Source: Amphritea pacifica (lineage in GTDB: Bacteria; Pseudomonadota; Gammaproteobacteria; Pseudomonadales; Balneatricaceae). Taken from it: 64,000 bases of DNA. A program made the position numbers and the translations under genes. How positions within the stretch are numbered: the stretch's first letter is position 1; every line of letters starts with the position of its first letter. The stretch is taken from the NCBI RefSeq assembly GCF_016924145.1, contig NZ_JAFFZO010000029.1, forward strand, positions 1-64,000. Reading direction: 5' to 3'. This document shows, piece by piece, positions 19,823-31,288 of this stretch. The notes under the pieces are model-generated. The model saw only the letters and a list, made by a program, of their open reading frames with translations, ran no database searches and was not told the origin of the DNA.

Positions 19823-20731
19823 TCAGTTGTGATTATCCGCAACCGGACAACTGTTAAGCGATTCAATCAACAGATCGATCGCTTGTGGCCGGGGAAAACT
19901 GGCACGCCAGGCAAGCCCCACTGAACGAACCGGAGGGGGGGCTTTGAACGGCTTGGTAACCACCATATCGGACTGATAATAGCCACCCGTAGCCGATCTG
20001 GGTACCACACTGGCGCCCAGGCCGGAGGCTACCATCATGCGGATGGTCTCAAGGGAGCTGCCCTCAGTAATGGTATGCTTATCTGAGGCGTGACTGGAGA
20101 GGGTCGGACAGGCTTCCAGCACCTGATCGCGGAAGCAGTGGCCCTCACCCAGCAGTAACAGGTCCTGCTCATGCAGAGTCTGACTATCGATCTGCTCTTT
20201 TCCTGCCAGCGGATGATCCTTCGGCAGCAGCATCATAAAAGGTTCATCGTAGAGCGGCCGGGTGAGGATATCCGGCTCATCGAATGGCAGCGCCACAATG
20301 ATCGCGTCCAGCTCACCGTTGCGAATCTTGGGACGCAGATTTTCGGTGAAATTCTCTTCGATGTAGAGCGGCATCTTCGGCGCCCGCTTCTGCAATTCCG
20401 GCACCAGTTGAGGAAACAGGTAGGGACCAATGGTATAGATCGCGCCAACCCGCAGCGGGCTGGCCAGCTGATCTTTACCCTCTTGCGCCAGATCCTTAAT
20501 CGACTCAGCCTGCTCCAGCACGGTCTGCGCCTGACGCACAACCTTTTGTCCCACCGGGGTGACCCTAACCGCATGTTTACTGCGTTCAAACAGCGCGGTG
20601 CCCAGTTCATCCTCGAGCTTTTTAACCGCTATACTCAGGGTCGGCTGGCTGACAAAACAGCGCTCGGCCGCACGACCGAAATGTTGTTCCTGCGCCAGGG
20701 TAACGATGTAACGTAACTCAGTCAGAGTCAT
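19823..20731 (-). CDS. oxyR: OxyR peroxide sensor, copy 2 (oxyR-recG operon)
   Basis: LysR-family regulator, 302 aa from the ATG at 20731 (AAAGGAAAG upstream; the protein then starts MTLTELRYIV as canonical OxyR does). The HTH is AAERCFVSQPTLSIAVKKLE. The redox cysteines are C199 in GEGHC and C208, identical in number and spacing to E. coli OxyR. It is closer to canonical Pseudomonas OxyR than the ahpC-linked copy. It is co-transcribed with recG, and an SDR gene is divergent from it. Confidence 0.94.
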   Translation of the reverse strand: MTLTELRYIVTLAQEQHFGRAAERCFVSQPTLSIAVKKLEDELGTALFERSKHAVRVTPVGQKVVRQAQTVLEQAESIKDLAQEGKDQLASPLRVGAIYTIGPYLFPQLVPELQKRAPKMPLYIEENFTENLRPKIRNGELDAIIVALPFDEPDILTRPLYDEPFMMLLPKDHPLAGKEQIDSQTLHEQDLLLLGEGHCFRDQVLEACPTLSSHASDKHTITEGSSLETIRMMVASGLGASVVPRSATGGYYQSDMVVTKPFKAPPPVRSVGLAWRASFPRPQAIDLLIESLNSCPVADNHN

Positions 20732-20784
20732 GCGGGGCTTTCCTTTGTTATGATACCGACTCAACCTGAAACAGGATAAGCACT

Positions 20785-21648
20785 TTGAAGCATAAGTTAA
20801 ACAGGGAACAGATTCTAATCGCCGGCTGCGGTGATATCGGCAGCCAGCTGGGACTGAATCTGGTTACCGCAGGGCGTCAGGTATTTGGCCTGCGACGTAA
20901 TATAAACCAGCTGCCCCCGGGTATCCAAGGAATTGCGGCTGATCTGAGTCAGCCTGACACGCTTCTTAATCTGCCGCAACAACTGGACACGCTTTTCTAC
21001 GTGGTGGCGGCCGGCTCCCGTGATGAGTCGGTTTACCGAAGGGCTTACCCGGACGGTATGCACAATCTTCTACAGGCATTGCAACAACAGGGCATCCACC
21101 CCCGTCAGCTGTTTTTTATCTCCAGCACCGCCGTCTACCATCAGCAAAATGACGAGTGGGTTGATGAGCGCAGCGCTACCGAACCGGATAACTTTTCTGG
21201 CAGGATTATGCTGGAAGCAGAGCAGATCGCCCTGCACAGCGGTATCCCGGCAAGCATTGTGCGTTTCAGCGGTATCTACGGTCCCGGACGCAACTATATG
21301 CTGAGCCAGGTCAGCCGTGGTATCGGCCACCCCGCAGAGCCCCCACGCTACAGCAACCGGATCCACCGGGATGATTGTGTAGGGGCTCTGCTGTATCTTT
21401 ATCAGCTATCTAAGAAGCAAACTCTGAAACCCATCTATCTGGCCAGTGATGATCAGCCGGCACCGCTGCATGAGGTCAGCGACTGGCTGGCGGCTCAGCT
21501 TGGCGTTGAGATTACCGAGAGATCGGCACACCGGACCATCGGCAGTAAGCGCTGTAGCAATACTCTGCTGAAACAGAGCGGCTACCGGTTCAGATATCCG
21601 AACTATCAGACAGGCTACCCGGAACTGATCCGCGCATTTCTCCGGTAA
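20785..21648 (+). CDS. NAD-dependent epimerase/SDR family protein (YeeZ-like)
   Basis: A 287-aa atypical extended SDR. The nucleotide-binding turn is AGCGDIGSQL near the N-terminus; FISSTAVY holds the catalytic-type Ser/Tyr region, followed by RFSGIYGPGRNY. The start is TTG at 20785 with AGGA nine bases before. It is close to the uncharacterised E. coli YeeZ type; the substrate is unknown. Divergent from oxyR by 53 bp, so peroxide control is possible. Confidence 0.75.
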   Translation: MKHKLNREQILIAGCGDIGSQLGLNLVTAGRQVFGLRRNINQLPPGIQGIAADLSQPDTLLNLPQQLDTLFYVVAAGSRDESVYRRAYPDGMHNLLQALQQQGIHPRQLFFISSTAVYHQQNDEWVDERSATEPDNFSGRIMLEAEQIALHSGIPASIVRFSGIYGPGRNYMLSQVSRGIGHPAEPPRYSNRIHRDDCVGALLYLYQLSKKQTLKPIYLASDDQPAPLHEVSDWLAAQLGVEITERSAHRTIGSKRCSNTLLKQSGYRFRYPNYQTGYPELIRAFLR

Positions 21649-21685
21649 CCCCGGTTTACTCATCAGTAAGCCGTTCTGATCAAAG

Positions 21686-22438
21686 CTATTTCTGATCGAT
21701 ATGAGGATCCCGCAGCTGTGGATCAAGGTCCACGGGGGTCTCCGTATGGTGATAATACTGATAGCGGTTAAAGCGATACTCCATAAAGCGGAACAGCGCA
21801 ATGATCAGTGCACTGATCGCCAGATAGACCACCCCGGCGGCGAGAAACATCTCCAGCGGCGTATAGGTGCGGGCGATAATGGTGCGGGCCATGCCGGTCA
21901 GATCAAGCAGGGTGATGGTGCTGGCCAGGGCACTGCCCTTCAGCATCAGAATCACCTCATTGCCATAGGCTGGCAGGGCGATACCAAAGGCCCGGGGCAG
22001 GATGATCCGCCGGATCTGGGTGGATTTATTCATCCCCATTGCTTCCGCTGCTTCTATCTCGCCGGTAGGGATCGCCTGAATGGCACTGCGAAACAGCTCG
22101 GCACTGTAGGCGGCCGTGTTCAGACTGAAGGCGATAATGGCACACCAGTAGGGTTGCCTGAGCATCGGCCAGAAAACCGACTCACGCACCGCTTCAAACT
22201 GCGAGGCACCGTAATACACCAGAAAGATCTGCACCAGCAGGGGCGTGCCCCGGAAAAAGTAGATATAGGCAAACGGCAGCGCCTTAACCCAGGGCCGTGT
22301 TGATGCCCGCATCAATGACAGCGGTATCGCCAGGGCGATACCGATCAGGCCGGAGATCAGCACCAGCTCCATCGTCAGCCAGGCTCCCTCCAGCAAGCGG
22401 GGAAAGTATTTCCAGATAACATCCCATTCCCAGGTCAT
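21686..22438 (-). CDS. polar amino acid ABC transporter permease (HisM-like)
   Basis: A 250-aa inner-membrane permease with about five TM segments and the EAA loop IEAAEAMGMNKSTQIRRIILP that contacts the ATPase. It overlaps the upstream permease gene by 4 bp. With that permease, a binding protein and an ATPase it forms a complete His/Lys/Arg/Orn-type importer. It is the last gene of the cluster. Confidence 0.92.
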   Translation of the reverse strand: MTWEWDVIWKYFPRLLEGAWLTMELVLISGLIGIALAIPLSLMRASTRPWVKALPFAYIYFFRGTPLLVQIFLVYYGASQFEAVRESVFWPMLRQPYWCAIIAFSLNTAAYSAELFRSAIQAIPTGEIEAAEAMGMNKSTQIRRIILPRAFGIALPAYGNEVILMLKGSALASTITLLDLTGMARTIIARTYTPLEMFLAAGVVYLAISALIIALFRFMEYRFNRYQYYHHTETPVDLDPQLRDPHIDQK

Positions 22439-23127
22439 CCGCGGTTCCCCCTGGCTGCAGGATTAGCGAGCCGTTCCATAAACATGGTAAATCCGGTGGT
22501 GGCGGCAGTCAGTAGCAGATAGATAAAAGCGGCGACCATAAAGAAGGTAAACGGCTCCTTGGTGGAGCTGATCGCCACCTGAGACTGACGCATGATATCG
22601 TTCAGCCCCACCACTGACACCAGCGCGGTATCCTTGAGCAACACCTGAAACAGATTGCCCAGCCCGGGAATCGCCAGACGCCAGACCTGCGGCAGGATAA
22701 TCCGGAAAAACGTCCGCGGGGTACTCATGCCACAGGCTAAGCCCGACTCCCACTGCCCTTTGGGAATCTCCATCATCGCCATCCGGAACACCTCGGTGGC
22801 ATAAGCACCAAAGGCGATCGACAGCGCCGCAACCCCGGCCACAAAAGGCCCTATCTCAATATACTCGGTATAACCAAAGCCACCGGCGATCCACATCAAC
22901 AGCTGGGAGCCGCCAAAATAGATGGTTAATACCAGCAATAGCTCGGGCAGTCCCCGCACCAGGGTGGTATAACCTGTGGCCAGCCAACGGGCAACACGGT
23001 TTTTTGACAGCTTAGCCGCCGCCCCCGTCAAACCCAGCACCAGCCCCACCAATAAGCTGGACAGGGCCAGCTGGATGGTAACCCAGGTACCGGATATAAG
23101 CAGATGGCCAAAGCCTTGCAAGTCCAT
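22435..23127 (-). CDS. polar amino acid ABC transporter permease (HisQ-like)
   Basis: A 230-aa permease and partner of the overlapping HisM-like gene. It has an N-terminal TM, TTLVRGLPELLLVL, and the EAA-type loop at the GQWESGLACGMSTPRTFFRIILP region. It is 68 bp downstream of the binding protein. Confidence 0.92.
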   Translation of the reverse strand: MDLQGFGHLLISGTWVTIQLALSSLLVGLVLGLTGAAAKLSKNRVARWLATGYTTLVRGLPELLLVLTIYFGGSQLLMWIAGGFGYTEYIEIGPFVAGVAALSIAFGAYATEVFRMAMMEIPKGQWESGLACGMSTPRTFFRIILPQVWRLAIPGLGNLFQVLLKDTALVSVVGLNDIMRQSQVAISSTKEPFTFFMVAAFIYLLLTAATTGFTMFMERLANPAARGNRG

Positions 23128-23195
23128 GAAGTTCGCCTAAAAAACGGGCCGGTCAGCGCCGGCCCCGGTTACAGAAACAGTTGCCTGACAGGCCA

Positions 23196-23954
23196 TTAAT
23201 AGATCGAAAACGGGAAGTACTTCTCGTTGATCTTGGCGTAGGTACCGTCGGCAACAATCGCCTTAATCGCGGCGCTGAACTTGTCTTTCAGTGGGTCACC
23301 CTTGCGCACGGCAATACCGATCTCATCATTGATATCGATATCGTCCCCGTTGAAGGCAAAACCTTTACCATCATCGGAACGCAACCAGTCATAGGCGGGG
23401 AACTTATCCGATAGCAGGGCATCCAGACGTCCAGTAGACAGATCCAGATAGGCGTTATCCTGGGTGTCATAGAGCTTCACATTAACCACATCACCGAGAT
23501 TATCTTCCAGATACTGGCCGGCAATCGTGGCCCGCTGAGCCCCCACCGTTTTACCTTTAAGGCCCTCTTTAGTGACCTGGACATCGCTCCCCTCTGGAGT
23601 CACAAACGCCAGGACATTGGAGTAGTATTTCTCAGAAAAATCGACCACCCGCATACGTTCCTCGGTAATCGACATCGATGCAATAATCGCATCATATTTA
23701 CGTGCCCGCAGACCCGGAATAATGCCGTCCCAGTCCTGCGCAACAATCTCGCAGTCAGCCTGCATCTGTACGCAGAGCGCTTTGGCAATGTCGACATCAA
23801 AGCCGATCAGCTCACCATTGGAATCCACCATATTAAACGGTGAGTATGCCCCCTCTGTGGCGATACGGATCTTATCGCCAGCAGTTGCCAGCTGAGCGGT
23901 CAGCAGGCTTGCGGCAATCAGAGCGGCTGTGGCAAACGCTTTTGGTATATTCAT
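23196..23954 (-). CDS. periplasmic Lys/Arg/Orn-type binding protein
   Basis: A 252-aa solute-binding protein (family 3). The signal peptide covers about 25 residues, ending in ATA before GDKIRIATEGAYSPF. The cysteine pair C-x6-C in ALCVQMQADC matches the disulfide of HisJ/LAO-type proteins, and SMSITEERMRVVDFSEKYY is the ligand-binding segment. Basic amino acid binding is the best guess; exact specificity cannot be read. Confidence 0.92.
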   Translation of the reverse strand: MNIPKAFATAALIAASLLTAQLATAGDKIRIATEGAYSPFNMVDSNGELIGFDVDIAKALCVQMQADCEIVAQDWDGIIPGLRARKYDAIIASMSITEERMRVVDFSEKYYSNVLAFVTPEGSDVQVTKEGLKGKTVGAQRATIAGQYLEDNLGDVVNVKLYDTQDNAYLDLSTGRLDALLSDKFPAYDWLRSDDGKGFAFNGDDIDINDEIGIAVRKGDPLKDKFSAAIKAIVADGTYAKINEKYFPFSIY

Positions 23955-24027
23955 TTCTATTTCCCTTCACTCATTGCATTGATTCAGCAAAAACTTACGC
24001 TGTTTACACCAGTCTTCGGGCAAAAGC

Positions 24028-24801
24028 TTAGCTATGACTGGCCATAAATTCCTGTACCCGCTTTGATTTAGGGTGGTTAAACACCTGATCCGGCGGGCCC
24101 ATCTCTTCGATCTGTCCCTGGTGCAGAAAAATCACCTGACTGGATACATCTTTGGCAAAACGCATCTCATGGGTGACGATCAGCATGGTACGCCCCTCTT
24201 CTGCCAGCTCTTTCATCACCGCCAGCACCTCGTTTACCAGCTCCGGGTCCAGCGCTGAGGTGGGTTCATCGAACAGCAGAACCTGTGGGTCCATCGCCAG
24301 CGTCCGGGCAATCGCCACCCGCTGTTTCTGACCACCCGAGAGATTGTCCGGGTAGGCATTACGCTTATCCGCCAGACCAACCTTCTCGAGCAACTGCTCC
24401 GCCCGGGCGATCGCCTCGGCCTTAGGTTGTTTCAGCACCTGAACCGGCGCTTCGATGATATTTTCCAGAATGGTTTTATGGGGCCAGAGATTAAAGTTCT
24501 GAAACACAAAACCGATGCGCGAACGCAGTCGTTCCAGCTGTTTGCGGTTTGCAGCAACCAGGTTGCCATCTTTTGCGGGTTTCAGTTCGAGGCTTTCATC
24601 GCCCACGGTAATCTCACCCTGGCTGGGGTTTTCCAGCAGATTAATACAGCGAAGCAGAGTACTTTTCCCCGAGCCACTGGAGCCCAGAATTGAGATAACA
24701 TCACCATCATAAGCGGTCAGGGAGACCCCCTTCAGCACCGCAAGGTCGCCGTAGGATTTATGGATATCTTTCAGCACCAGGGCTGTTGGGGCATTCGCCA
24801 T
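24028..24801 (-). CDS. amino acid ABC transporter ATP-binding protein (HisP-like)
   Basis: A 257-aa ATPase. Walker A is GSSGSGKST, the signature [16 protein letters not shown], Walker [13 protein letters not shown], and the H-loop IVTHEM. The insertion between Walker A and the Q-loop ([22 protein letters not shown]) is typical of HisP/GlnQ-like subunits of basic amino acid importers. It is the first gene of the four-gene cluster. The 299-bp gap before it (24802-25100) shows no gene. Confidence 0.94.
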   Translation of the reverse strand: MANAPTALVLKDIHKSYGDLAVLKGVSLTAYDGDVISILGSSGSGKSTLLRCINLLENPSQGEITVGDESLELKPAKDGNLVAANRKQLERLRSRIGFVFQNFNLWPHKTILENIIEAPVQVLKQPKAEAIARAEQLLEKVGLADKRNAYPDNLSGGQKQRVAIARTLAMDPQVLLFDEPTSALDPELVNEVLAVMKELAEEGRTMLIVTHEMRFAKDVSSQVIFLHQGQIEEMGPPDQVFNHPKSKRVQEFMASHS

Positions 24802-25100
24802 GATCAGGCTTCCGTCTGGTTCTTATTGTTCCGTGGGTAACGGTTAATAACGTGAAGGATAGCACTCAACGGGTCAACAGGTTGACTGGGAGTGTCAGCA
24901 GGATCCACTGCCGCTATCACGCATGTTTCCTATCAGAAACTTAATTGAATCAGTCAATTGTCCACAAAAAAGACACGGAAGCAAACAAAAATAGAACGAG
25001 AAACAACAGAGCCCCGTTACCGGAGGCCCTGTACGAAAGCGAAGATGAGAGACGGCTGCCTGAAAGACAGTAGAGCAATAGCTACACTGAAGGCTGCCTG

Positions 25101-27326
25101 TCAGCTGCCAAACTGACTCAGTAGCGTTTCCTGAGCACTGATCAGTTCTTCACCCTCCTCAGGTTTATTGAGCGTATAGCTACCATCGGAGTGCAACATC
25201 CAGCTGCGGCTGTTGTCCGCCAGATAGAGATCCAGGTCCGACTTAACCCGCTCCGCCAGTTTTCCGGTCAGCGGAAAGCCGGTTTCAACGCGGTTAAGCA
25301 TATTGCGCTCCATCCAGTCAGCACTGGAGCAGAGCACGTCAGGCTTACCTTTATTGCCAAAGTAGTAGACCCGGGTATGTTCCAGGAAACGACCGATGAT
25401 AGAGCGTACGGAGATATTCTCGGAGATCCCCTCAATCCCCGGACGCAGCCGGCACATACCGCGCACAATCAGCTCAATCTTCACCCCTTTCTGCGAGGCC
25501 TGATAAAGCGCACGGATCAACTGGGGTTCGGTGAGGCCATTGATTTTGACGATGATATGTCCATGCTTACCATGCCTGGCTTCCCGCTCAATCATCTCAA
25601 TCATACGTGAGTGCAGGGTAAACGGCGCATTGTGCAGCTTTTTCAGCCGCAGAATCTTGCCCATACCGGTAAGCTGCTGGAAGATCTTGTGCACATCCTC
25701 GCCAACATCCGCATCACTGGTCATATAGCTGTAATCGGTATAAAGACGTGCCGTCCCGGAGTGGTAGTTGCCGGTGCCCAGATGCGCGTACCGTACCAGC
25801 TTGCCCTCTTCGCGACGCACCACCAGCATCATCTTGGCGTGGGTTTTGAAGTCCACCACACCATAGACCACCAGAGCCCCGGCTTCCTGCAGACGGCTGG
25901 CCAGCTGCAGGTTGGACTCTTCATCGAAACGGGCCCGCAGTTCGATAACCACCGTCACCTCTTTACCACTGCGGGCGGCATCGACCAGTGCATCGACAAT
26001 ATCGGAGTTCACTCCGGTACGATAAAGTGTCTGCTTAATCGCCAGCACCTTGGGGTCTTTAGCCGCCTGCCGCAGCAGATCAACCACCGGAGAGAATGAC
26101 TCGAACGGGTGATGCAGTAACTGATCTTTCTGCCGCAGCACATCAAAGATATTTTTCTGCTTATATCTGCCGGACATTCCAGGGGTAAAAGGCTTCCAGC
26201 ACAGATGCTTGCAATCAACCAGATCGCGCAGCGCCATCATCCGGGTCAGGTTGACCGGGCCATCAACCCGGTAGGTATGCGCTTCATCCAGACTGAACTC
26301 CCGCAACAGAAAACGGATCAGGTTTTCAGGAGTCCGCTTGTCCACCTCCAGACGCACGGCAGCACCATATTTACGGGAGTGTAGTTCACCCCGTAGCGTG
26401 CGGGCCAGATCCTCCACCTCCTCAGAATCAAAGGTGAGGTCGGCATTACGGGTAATACGGAACTGATAACAGCCCTCCACTTTCATTCCCGGGAACATCT
26501 CATCGGCAAACTCATGGATGATCGAGGAGAGGAAGATGAGGTTATCCCCGCCATCACAGAGGTTATCCGGCAGACGGATCAGGCGGGGCAGAGAGCGCGG
26601 CGCAGGGATAATCGCCAGGCCACTTTCCCGGCCAAAGGCATCTTTGCCATCCAGCTCAACAATAAAGTTGAGACTCTTGTTAACCAGGCGGGGGAAAGGG
26701 TGAGACGGGTCGAGACCGATAGGGCTGACCACCGGCTGAACTTTCTCTTCAAAAAAGACCCGGATCCACTCTTTCTGCTCATCGGTCCAGTCACGACGAC
26801 GCTGAAAGTGAATATTTTCATTTTCCAGCTGCGGAAAGATAGTCTCATTGAGTATCTTATACTGTCGCTCCACCTGCGCATTGCAGATCTCGCCGATCCG
26901 GTTCATCACTGCCTGTGGGTGCAGCGCATCGGGGCCGACCGATTCCCGACCATACTTTAGCTGCGCCATCAGTTCGGCGACCCGAATCTCGAAGAACTCG
27001 TCCAGATTACTGGAAAAGATCAGCAGGAACATCAGTCGTTCCATCAACGGATGGCTCTCGTCCAGCGCCTGCTCCAGCACCCGGATATTAAACTGCAGAT
27101 GACTCAGTTCGCGGTTGATATACAGTTCGGGGGCTTTCAGATCCAGCGGCAACTCTTCAACCGGCTCGGTCACTGCAATCGCTTCACGACTCTCAACCAG
27201 GGCAATCGAGGCTTCACTGGAGAGATCTCGCTGCTCCGTCGCCTGCTCAGCAGCCCCCTCTATCACCTCCAATACGGCCTGATCAGTGGCCGTATCATCT
27301 GCCTGCTTGTTCATCTGCTCTGTCAT
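25101..27326 (-). CDS. ppk1: polyphosphate kinase 1
   Basis: Reversible synthesis of long-chain polyphosphate from ATP. Start ATG at 27326, with GGGGA six bases before; 741 aa, longer than the common ~690 because of an acidic N-terminal tail of about 60 residues. Conserved parts: [44 protein letters not shown] (phospho-histidine region), HTRVYYFGN and SADWMERN. It is downstream of hemB (50 bp), an arrangement also found in Pseudomonas. Confidence 0.96.
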   Translation of the reverse strand: MTEQMNKQADDTATDQAVLEVIEGAAEQATEQRDLSSEASIALVESREAIAVTEPVEELPLDLKAPELYINRELSHLQFNIRVLEQALDESHPLMERLMFLLIFSSNLDEFFEIRVAELMAQLKYGRESVGPDALHPQAVMNRIGEICNAQVERQYKILNETIFPQLENENIHFQRRRDWTDEQKEWIRVFFEEKVQPVVSPIGLDPSHPFPRLVNKSLNFIVELDGKDAFGRESGLAIIPAPRSLPRLIRLPDNLCDGGDNLIFLSSIIHEFADEMFPGMKVEGCYQFRITRNADLTFDSEEVEDLARTLRGELHSRKYGAAVRLEVDKRTPENLIRFLLREFSLDEAHTYRVDGPVNLTRMMALRDLVDCKHLCWKPFTPGMSGRYKQKNIFDVLRQKDQLLHHPFESFSPVVDLLRQAAKDPKVLAIKQTLYRTGVNSDIVDALVDAARSGKEVTVVIELRARFDEESNLQLASRLQEAGALVVYGVVDFKTHAKMMLVVRREEGKLVRYAHLGTGNYHSGTARLYTDYSYMTSDADVGEDVHKIFQQLTGMGKILRLKKLHNAPFTLHSRMIEMIEREARHGKHGHIIVKINGLTEPQLIRALYQASQKGVKIELIVRGMCRLRPGIEGISENISVRSIIGRFLEHTRVYYFGNKGKPDVLCSSADWMERNMLNRVETGFPLTGKLAERVKSDLDLYLADNSRSWMLHSDGSYTLNKPEEGEELISAQETLLSQFGS

Positions 27327-27376
27327 TACTGTCCCCATCAACCACTATTAATACTTATCCCTGCAGCTACCTGATA

Positions 27377-28462
<1,086 letters not shown>

Positions 28463-28602
28463 CTACAGATAAAGCACTATACTTGGCCACTGAGGTTTTT
28501 AATGCGTGCGGCAACGGTCAGTCGCTTTAAATACGATTATCTGCAGTCATTAGCACCTTTCTGTTGTCACAACCCTGTCACCATACTAAGGGAGTACCGA
28601 TC

Positions 28603-29256
28603 ATGAAAAAAGTTGCAGTCATTCTATCAGGATGCGGCGTTTACGATGGTTCCGAAATTTATGAGTCCGTATTGACACTGCTGGCACTGGAGCAGGGTGG
28701 TGCCCGCTATCAGTGTATGGCACCCAACATTGATCAGATGCATGTCATCGATCACCGCAGCGGTGAGGTGATGGCGGGACAGCAGCGTAATGTGCTCACC
28801 GAAGCGGCACGACTGGCGCGGGGAGAGATTATCGACCTGGCGGATGCTAACCCTGCTGACTACGATGCACTGATTATTCCCGGCGGCTTTGGTGCGGCGA
28901 AAAATCTCAGCAATTTCGCGGTAGCCGGGGCTGCAGCCGTAGTCACCCCCGGGCTGATCAGCTTTACTCAGGCGATTCATGCAGCGGGTAAACCGGTTGG
29001 CCTGATCTGCATCGCGCCAGCGATGACGCCTCTGCTGTTTGGCAAGGGGGCGATCTGCACCATAGGTAATGATAAAGAGGTCGCGGCAGCAATTGAGGCG
29101 ATGGGCGGTCAGCATCAGGAGTGCGGTTGCAGTGACATAATTATTGATGACACCCGCAAGATTGTAACAACTCCGGCTTATATGTTAGCCGGTAGTATCA
29201 GTGAAGCGGCCAGCGGCATTAATAAACTTGTTGATAAGGTGCTGCAACTTTGCTGA
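28603..29256 (+). CDS. elbB: isoprenoid biosynthesis glyoxalase ElbB
   Basis: A class-I glutamine-amidotransferase-like (DJ-1/PfpI superfamily) protein with reported glyoxalase III-like activity; 217 aa, the E. coli length. The start is ATG at 28603 with GGGAG upstream, giving MKKVAVILSGCGVYDGSE. LIIPGGFGAAKNLSNFA and the nucleophile region VGLICIAPAM are diagnostic. The gap to hemB (28388-28602) must hold divergent promoters but none could be fixed. Confidence 0.93.
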   Translation: MKKVAVILSGCGVYDGSEIYESVLTLLALEQGGARYQCMAPNIDQMHVIDHRSGEVMAGQQRNVLTEAARLARGEIIDLADANPADYDALIIPGGFGAAKNLSNFAVAGAAAVVTPGLISFTQAIHAAGKPVGLICIAPAMTPLLFGKGAICTIGNDKEVAAAIEAMGGQHQECGCSDIIIDDTRKIVTTPAYMLAGSISEAASGINKLVDKVLQLC

Positions 29257-29308
29257 TCGCTGTTATTATTAGGTGCAATAATTAAACAACATGATAGTGA
29301 GTAGTTCT

Positions 29309-29368
29309 ATGCCATCAGTGAAGTTTACCTGTTATTTCAGTCCGCCTGAGGCGCAAAGGTTTAACTGA
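29309..29368 (+). CDS. possible 19-aa leader peptide upstream of the EAL gene
   Basis: ATG at 29309 opens a 19-codon frame (MPSVKFTCYFSPPEAQRFN) whose TGA overlaps the ATG of the next gene (TGATG at 29366-29370). Stop-start overlap suggests translational coupling. The ribosome site (GTGAG) is weak and the frame is very short, so this could be chance. Confidence 0.3.
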   Translation: MPSVKFTCYFSPPEAQRFN

Positions 29369-31116
29369 TGGCCTGCTCACTACCACTGCGAATCAGTCTG
29401 ATTATTACGGTGATCTCTGCAGCCCTGACACTGATTATACTACTGGTCAGTTTTTTCCTGATCGGCGAACTCAATCTGAACCAACTCAATCACCTGCCTC
29501 TTAATCGCCTGGCGATACTGGCCGTTGCCTTTTTAGTGCTGCTTCCGCCGGTGTTTATCCTGTCCCGCATACTGGCAGGCAGACTGCTGCGCCCCTTGCA
29601 GACACTGACGGAAAAAACCCGCAGCTACAGCACCGACGGTTCACCAGTCAGTTTTTTACTGGACTCTGATGATGAGTTTGCTGAACTCGGGAAAGCCCTG
29701 CAGGAGATGCAGGAGAACCTCAGCGACAGCCATGCCCAACTGGAGATGATGGCGTTCCGTGACCCTCTGACCGGGCTGTCTAACCGTCGCGGACTGCATC
29801 AGGAACTGAGCAAGCTGATCCTGTGGGCACGCCAGCAGGAGAATCGGATTGCATTGCTGTACATCGATCTGGACCACTTTAAGCAGATCAATGATTCCTC
29901 CAGCCATGCCTATGGCGACCAGATACTGAGGGAGATCGCCCAACGACTGCTGCAGGTGGTAAAACAACAAACCCGGCACAGCCAGTTACCCTTTCCGGAA
30001 GAACTCTTACTGTCACGTCCCGGCGGCGATCAGTTTATCATCATGCTTCCCGACATCGGTCAGGTAGAGCAGGCGGGTCAGCTCAGCCACCACATTATCG
30101 AGGCGATACAGCAGCCCTTCCAGGTCAGCGACAGGTATTTCAAACTCTCCTGCAGTATCGGTATCACGCTCTATCCCGATGATGCTAACAGCGCCGAACG
30201 GATGTTAAAGCACGCCGACATTGCTATGTATGAGGCCAAACGCTCAGGGCGCAACCGGTCCCGCTACTTTCTTCCCGCCATGCACCGTCAGGTAGAGGAG
30301 AGAGTCATGATCCAGCAGGGGATCAGTACTGCAATTGCTGAAAACCAGCTCTATATTGAGTACCAGCCGATTGTCCATATGAAGAAAAAACGGGTGGTCG
30401 GGGCGGAAGCTCTATTGCGCTGGCACCATCCCAAACGGGGCCGTCTGGGACCGGAAACCTTTATCCCTGTTATTGAAGAATCAGATCAGATTGGCGCGCT
30501 GACCGTCTGGATTATTGAAACGGTTGCCGCGGAACTCAGACTGCTTCCCAGCCAGAAGGAGGCCACCAAACTATCGATCAACATCTCCTCTGCCATTCTG
30601 AATAAACCGGAACTGGCACAACAGGTCAACGATGCCCTGCTCAGGGTAGACGCCCCTGATCACCGGATCTGTCTGGAGATAACTGAAACCAGCCTGATGG
30701 AAGATATCGATAACACCCTGCCGCTGTTGCTAAGGTGGAAAGACGCAGGCTACAGCATCTGGATCGATGACTTTGGTACCGGCTACTCCTCCCTCAGCTA
30801 TCTCGCCCGGCTGCCCATCGATGGTGTTAAAATTGACCGTAGCTTCATCCGTGATTTTGACAACTCTAAACCGGTCATCGAGGCGATAATTGCCCTCGCA
30901 GACACCATGAATCTGCTCACCGTGTCAGAAGGTGTCGAACAGGCAGAGCAACAACAGTCGTTGCTGCGCCTGGGGTGTGACTTCGCCCAGGGATATCTTT
31001 ATTCAGAACCCTTATCGATCAGTCTGCTAACCGATAAACTGGAACAACAGCTACTCAGGGAATCGCGTCAGACGCTTAAATTCAGACCCCGCAGCAAAAC
31101 CAAACTGCCTTTTTAA
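29368..31116 (+). CDS. GGDEF-EAL protein, probable c-di-GMP phosphodiesterase
   Basis: A 582-aa inner-membrane signalling protein. Two TM segments (about residues 8-32 and 45-65) are followed by a HAMP-like linker, a GGDEF domain (about 120-305) and an EAL domain (about 310-560). The GGDEF signature is altered to GGDQF, so cyclase activity is doubtful. The EAL site is complete: EALLRW, SINISS, LEITET, DDFGTGYSS, KIDRSF and SEGVEQ. Hydrolysis of c-di-GMP is the likely output. ATG after AAAGG, overlapping a tiny upstream frame. Confidence 0.9.
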   Translation: MACSLPLRISLIITVISAALTLIILLVSFFLIGELNLNQLNHLPLNRLAILAVAFLVLLPPVFILSRILAGRLLRPLQTLTEKTRSYSTDGSPVSFLLDSDDEFAELGKALQEMQENLSDSHAQLEMMAFRDPLTGLSNRRGLHQELSKLILWARQQENRIALLYIDLDHFKQINDSSSHAYGDQILREIAQRLLQVVKQQTRHSQLPFPEELLLSRPGGDQFIIMLPDIGQVEQAGQLSHHIIEAIQQPFQVSDRYFKLSCSIGITLYPDDANSAERMLKHADIAMYEAKRSGRNRSRYFLPAMHRQVEERVMIQQGISTAIAENQLYIEYQPIVHMKKKRVVGAEALLRWHHPKRGRLGPETFIPVIEESDQIGALTVWIIETVAAELRLLPSQKEATKLSINISSAILNKPELAQQVNDALLRVDAPDHRICLEITETSLMEDIDNTLPLLLRWKDAGYSIWIDDFGTGYSSLSYLARLPIDGVKIDRSFIRDFDNSKPVIEAIIALADTMNLLTVSEGVEQAEQQQSLLRLGCDFAQGYLYSEPLSISLLTDKLEQQLLRESRQTLKFRPRSKTKLPF

Positions 31117-31288
31117 AAGCGCCTCACAACGCTCAGAATGCGAGGATTGCTACCCGTTTTGTGGATCGTTTGATGGCGGAATTGACCTGTATCACTTTAG
31201 TGACACTTACCTGAAAAGAGACGTAGTTTCCAGCGTTACAAGCCTATATTGTGCAGTCTGATCTCTGATCAACTTCGGAAGCAGAAGG

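Noticed and set aside
24802-25100. Gap between the ABC importer and ppk1
   Set aside because: Weak partial palindromes only; no terminator, RNA or gene could be supported.
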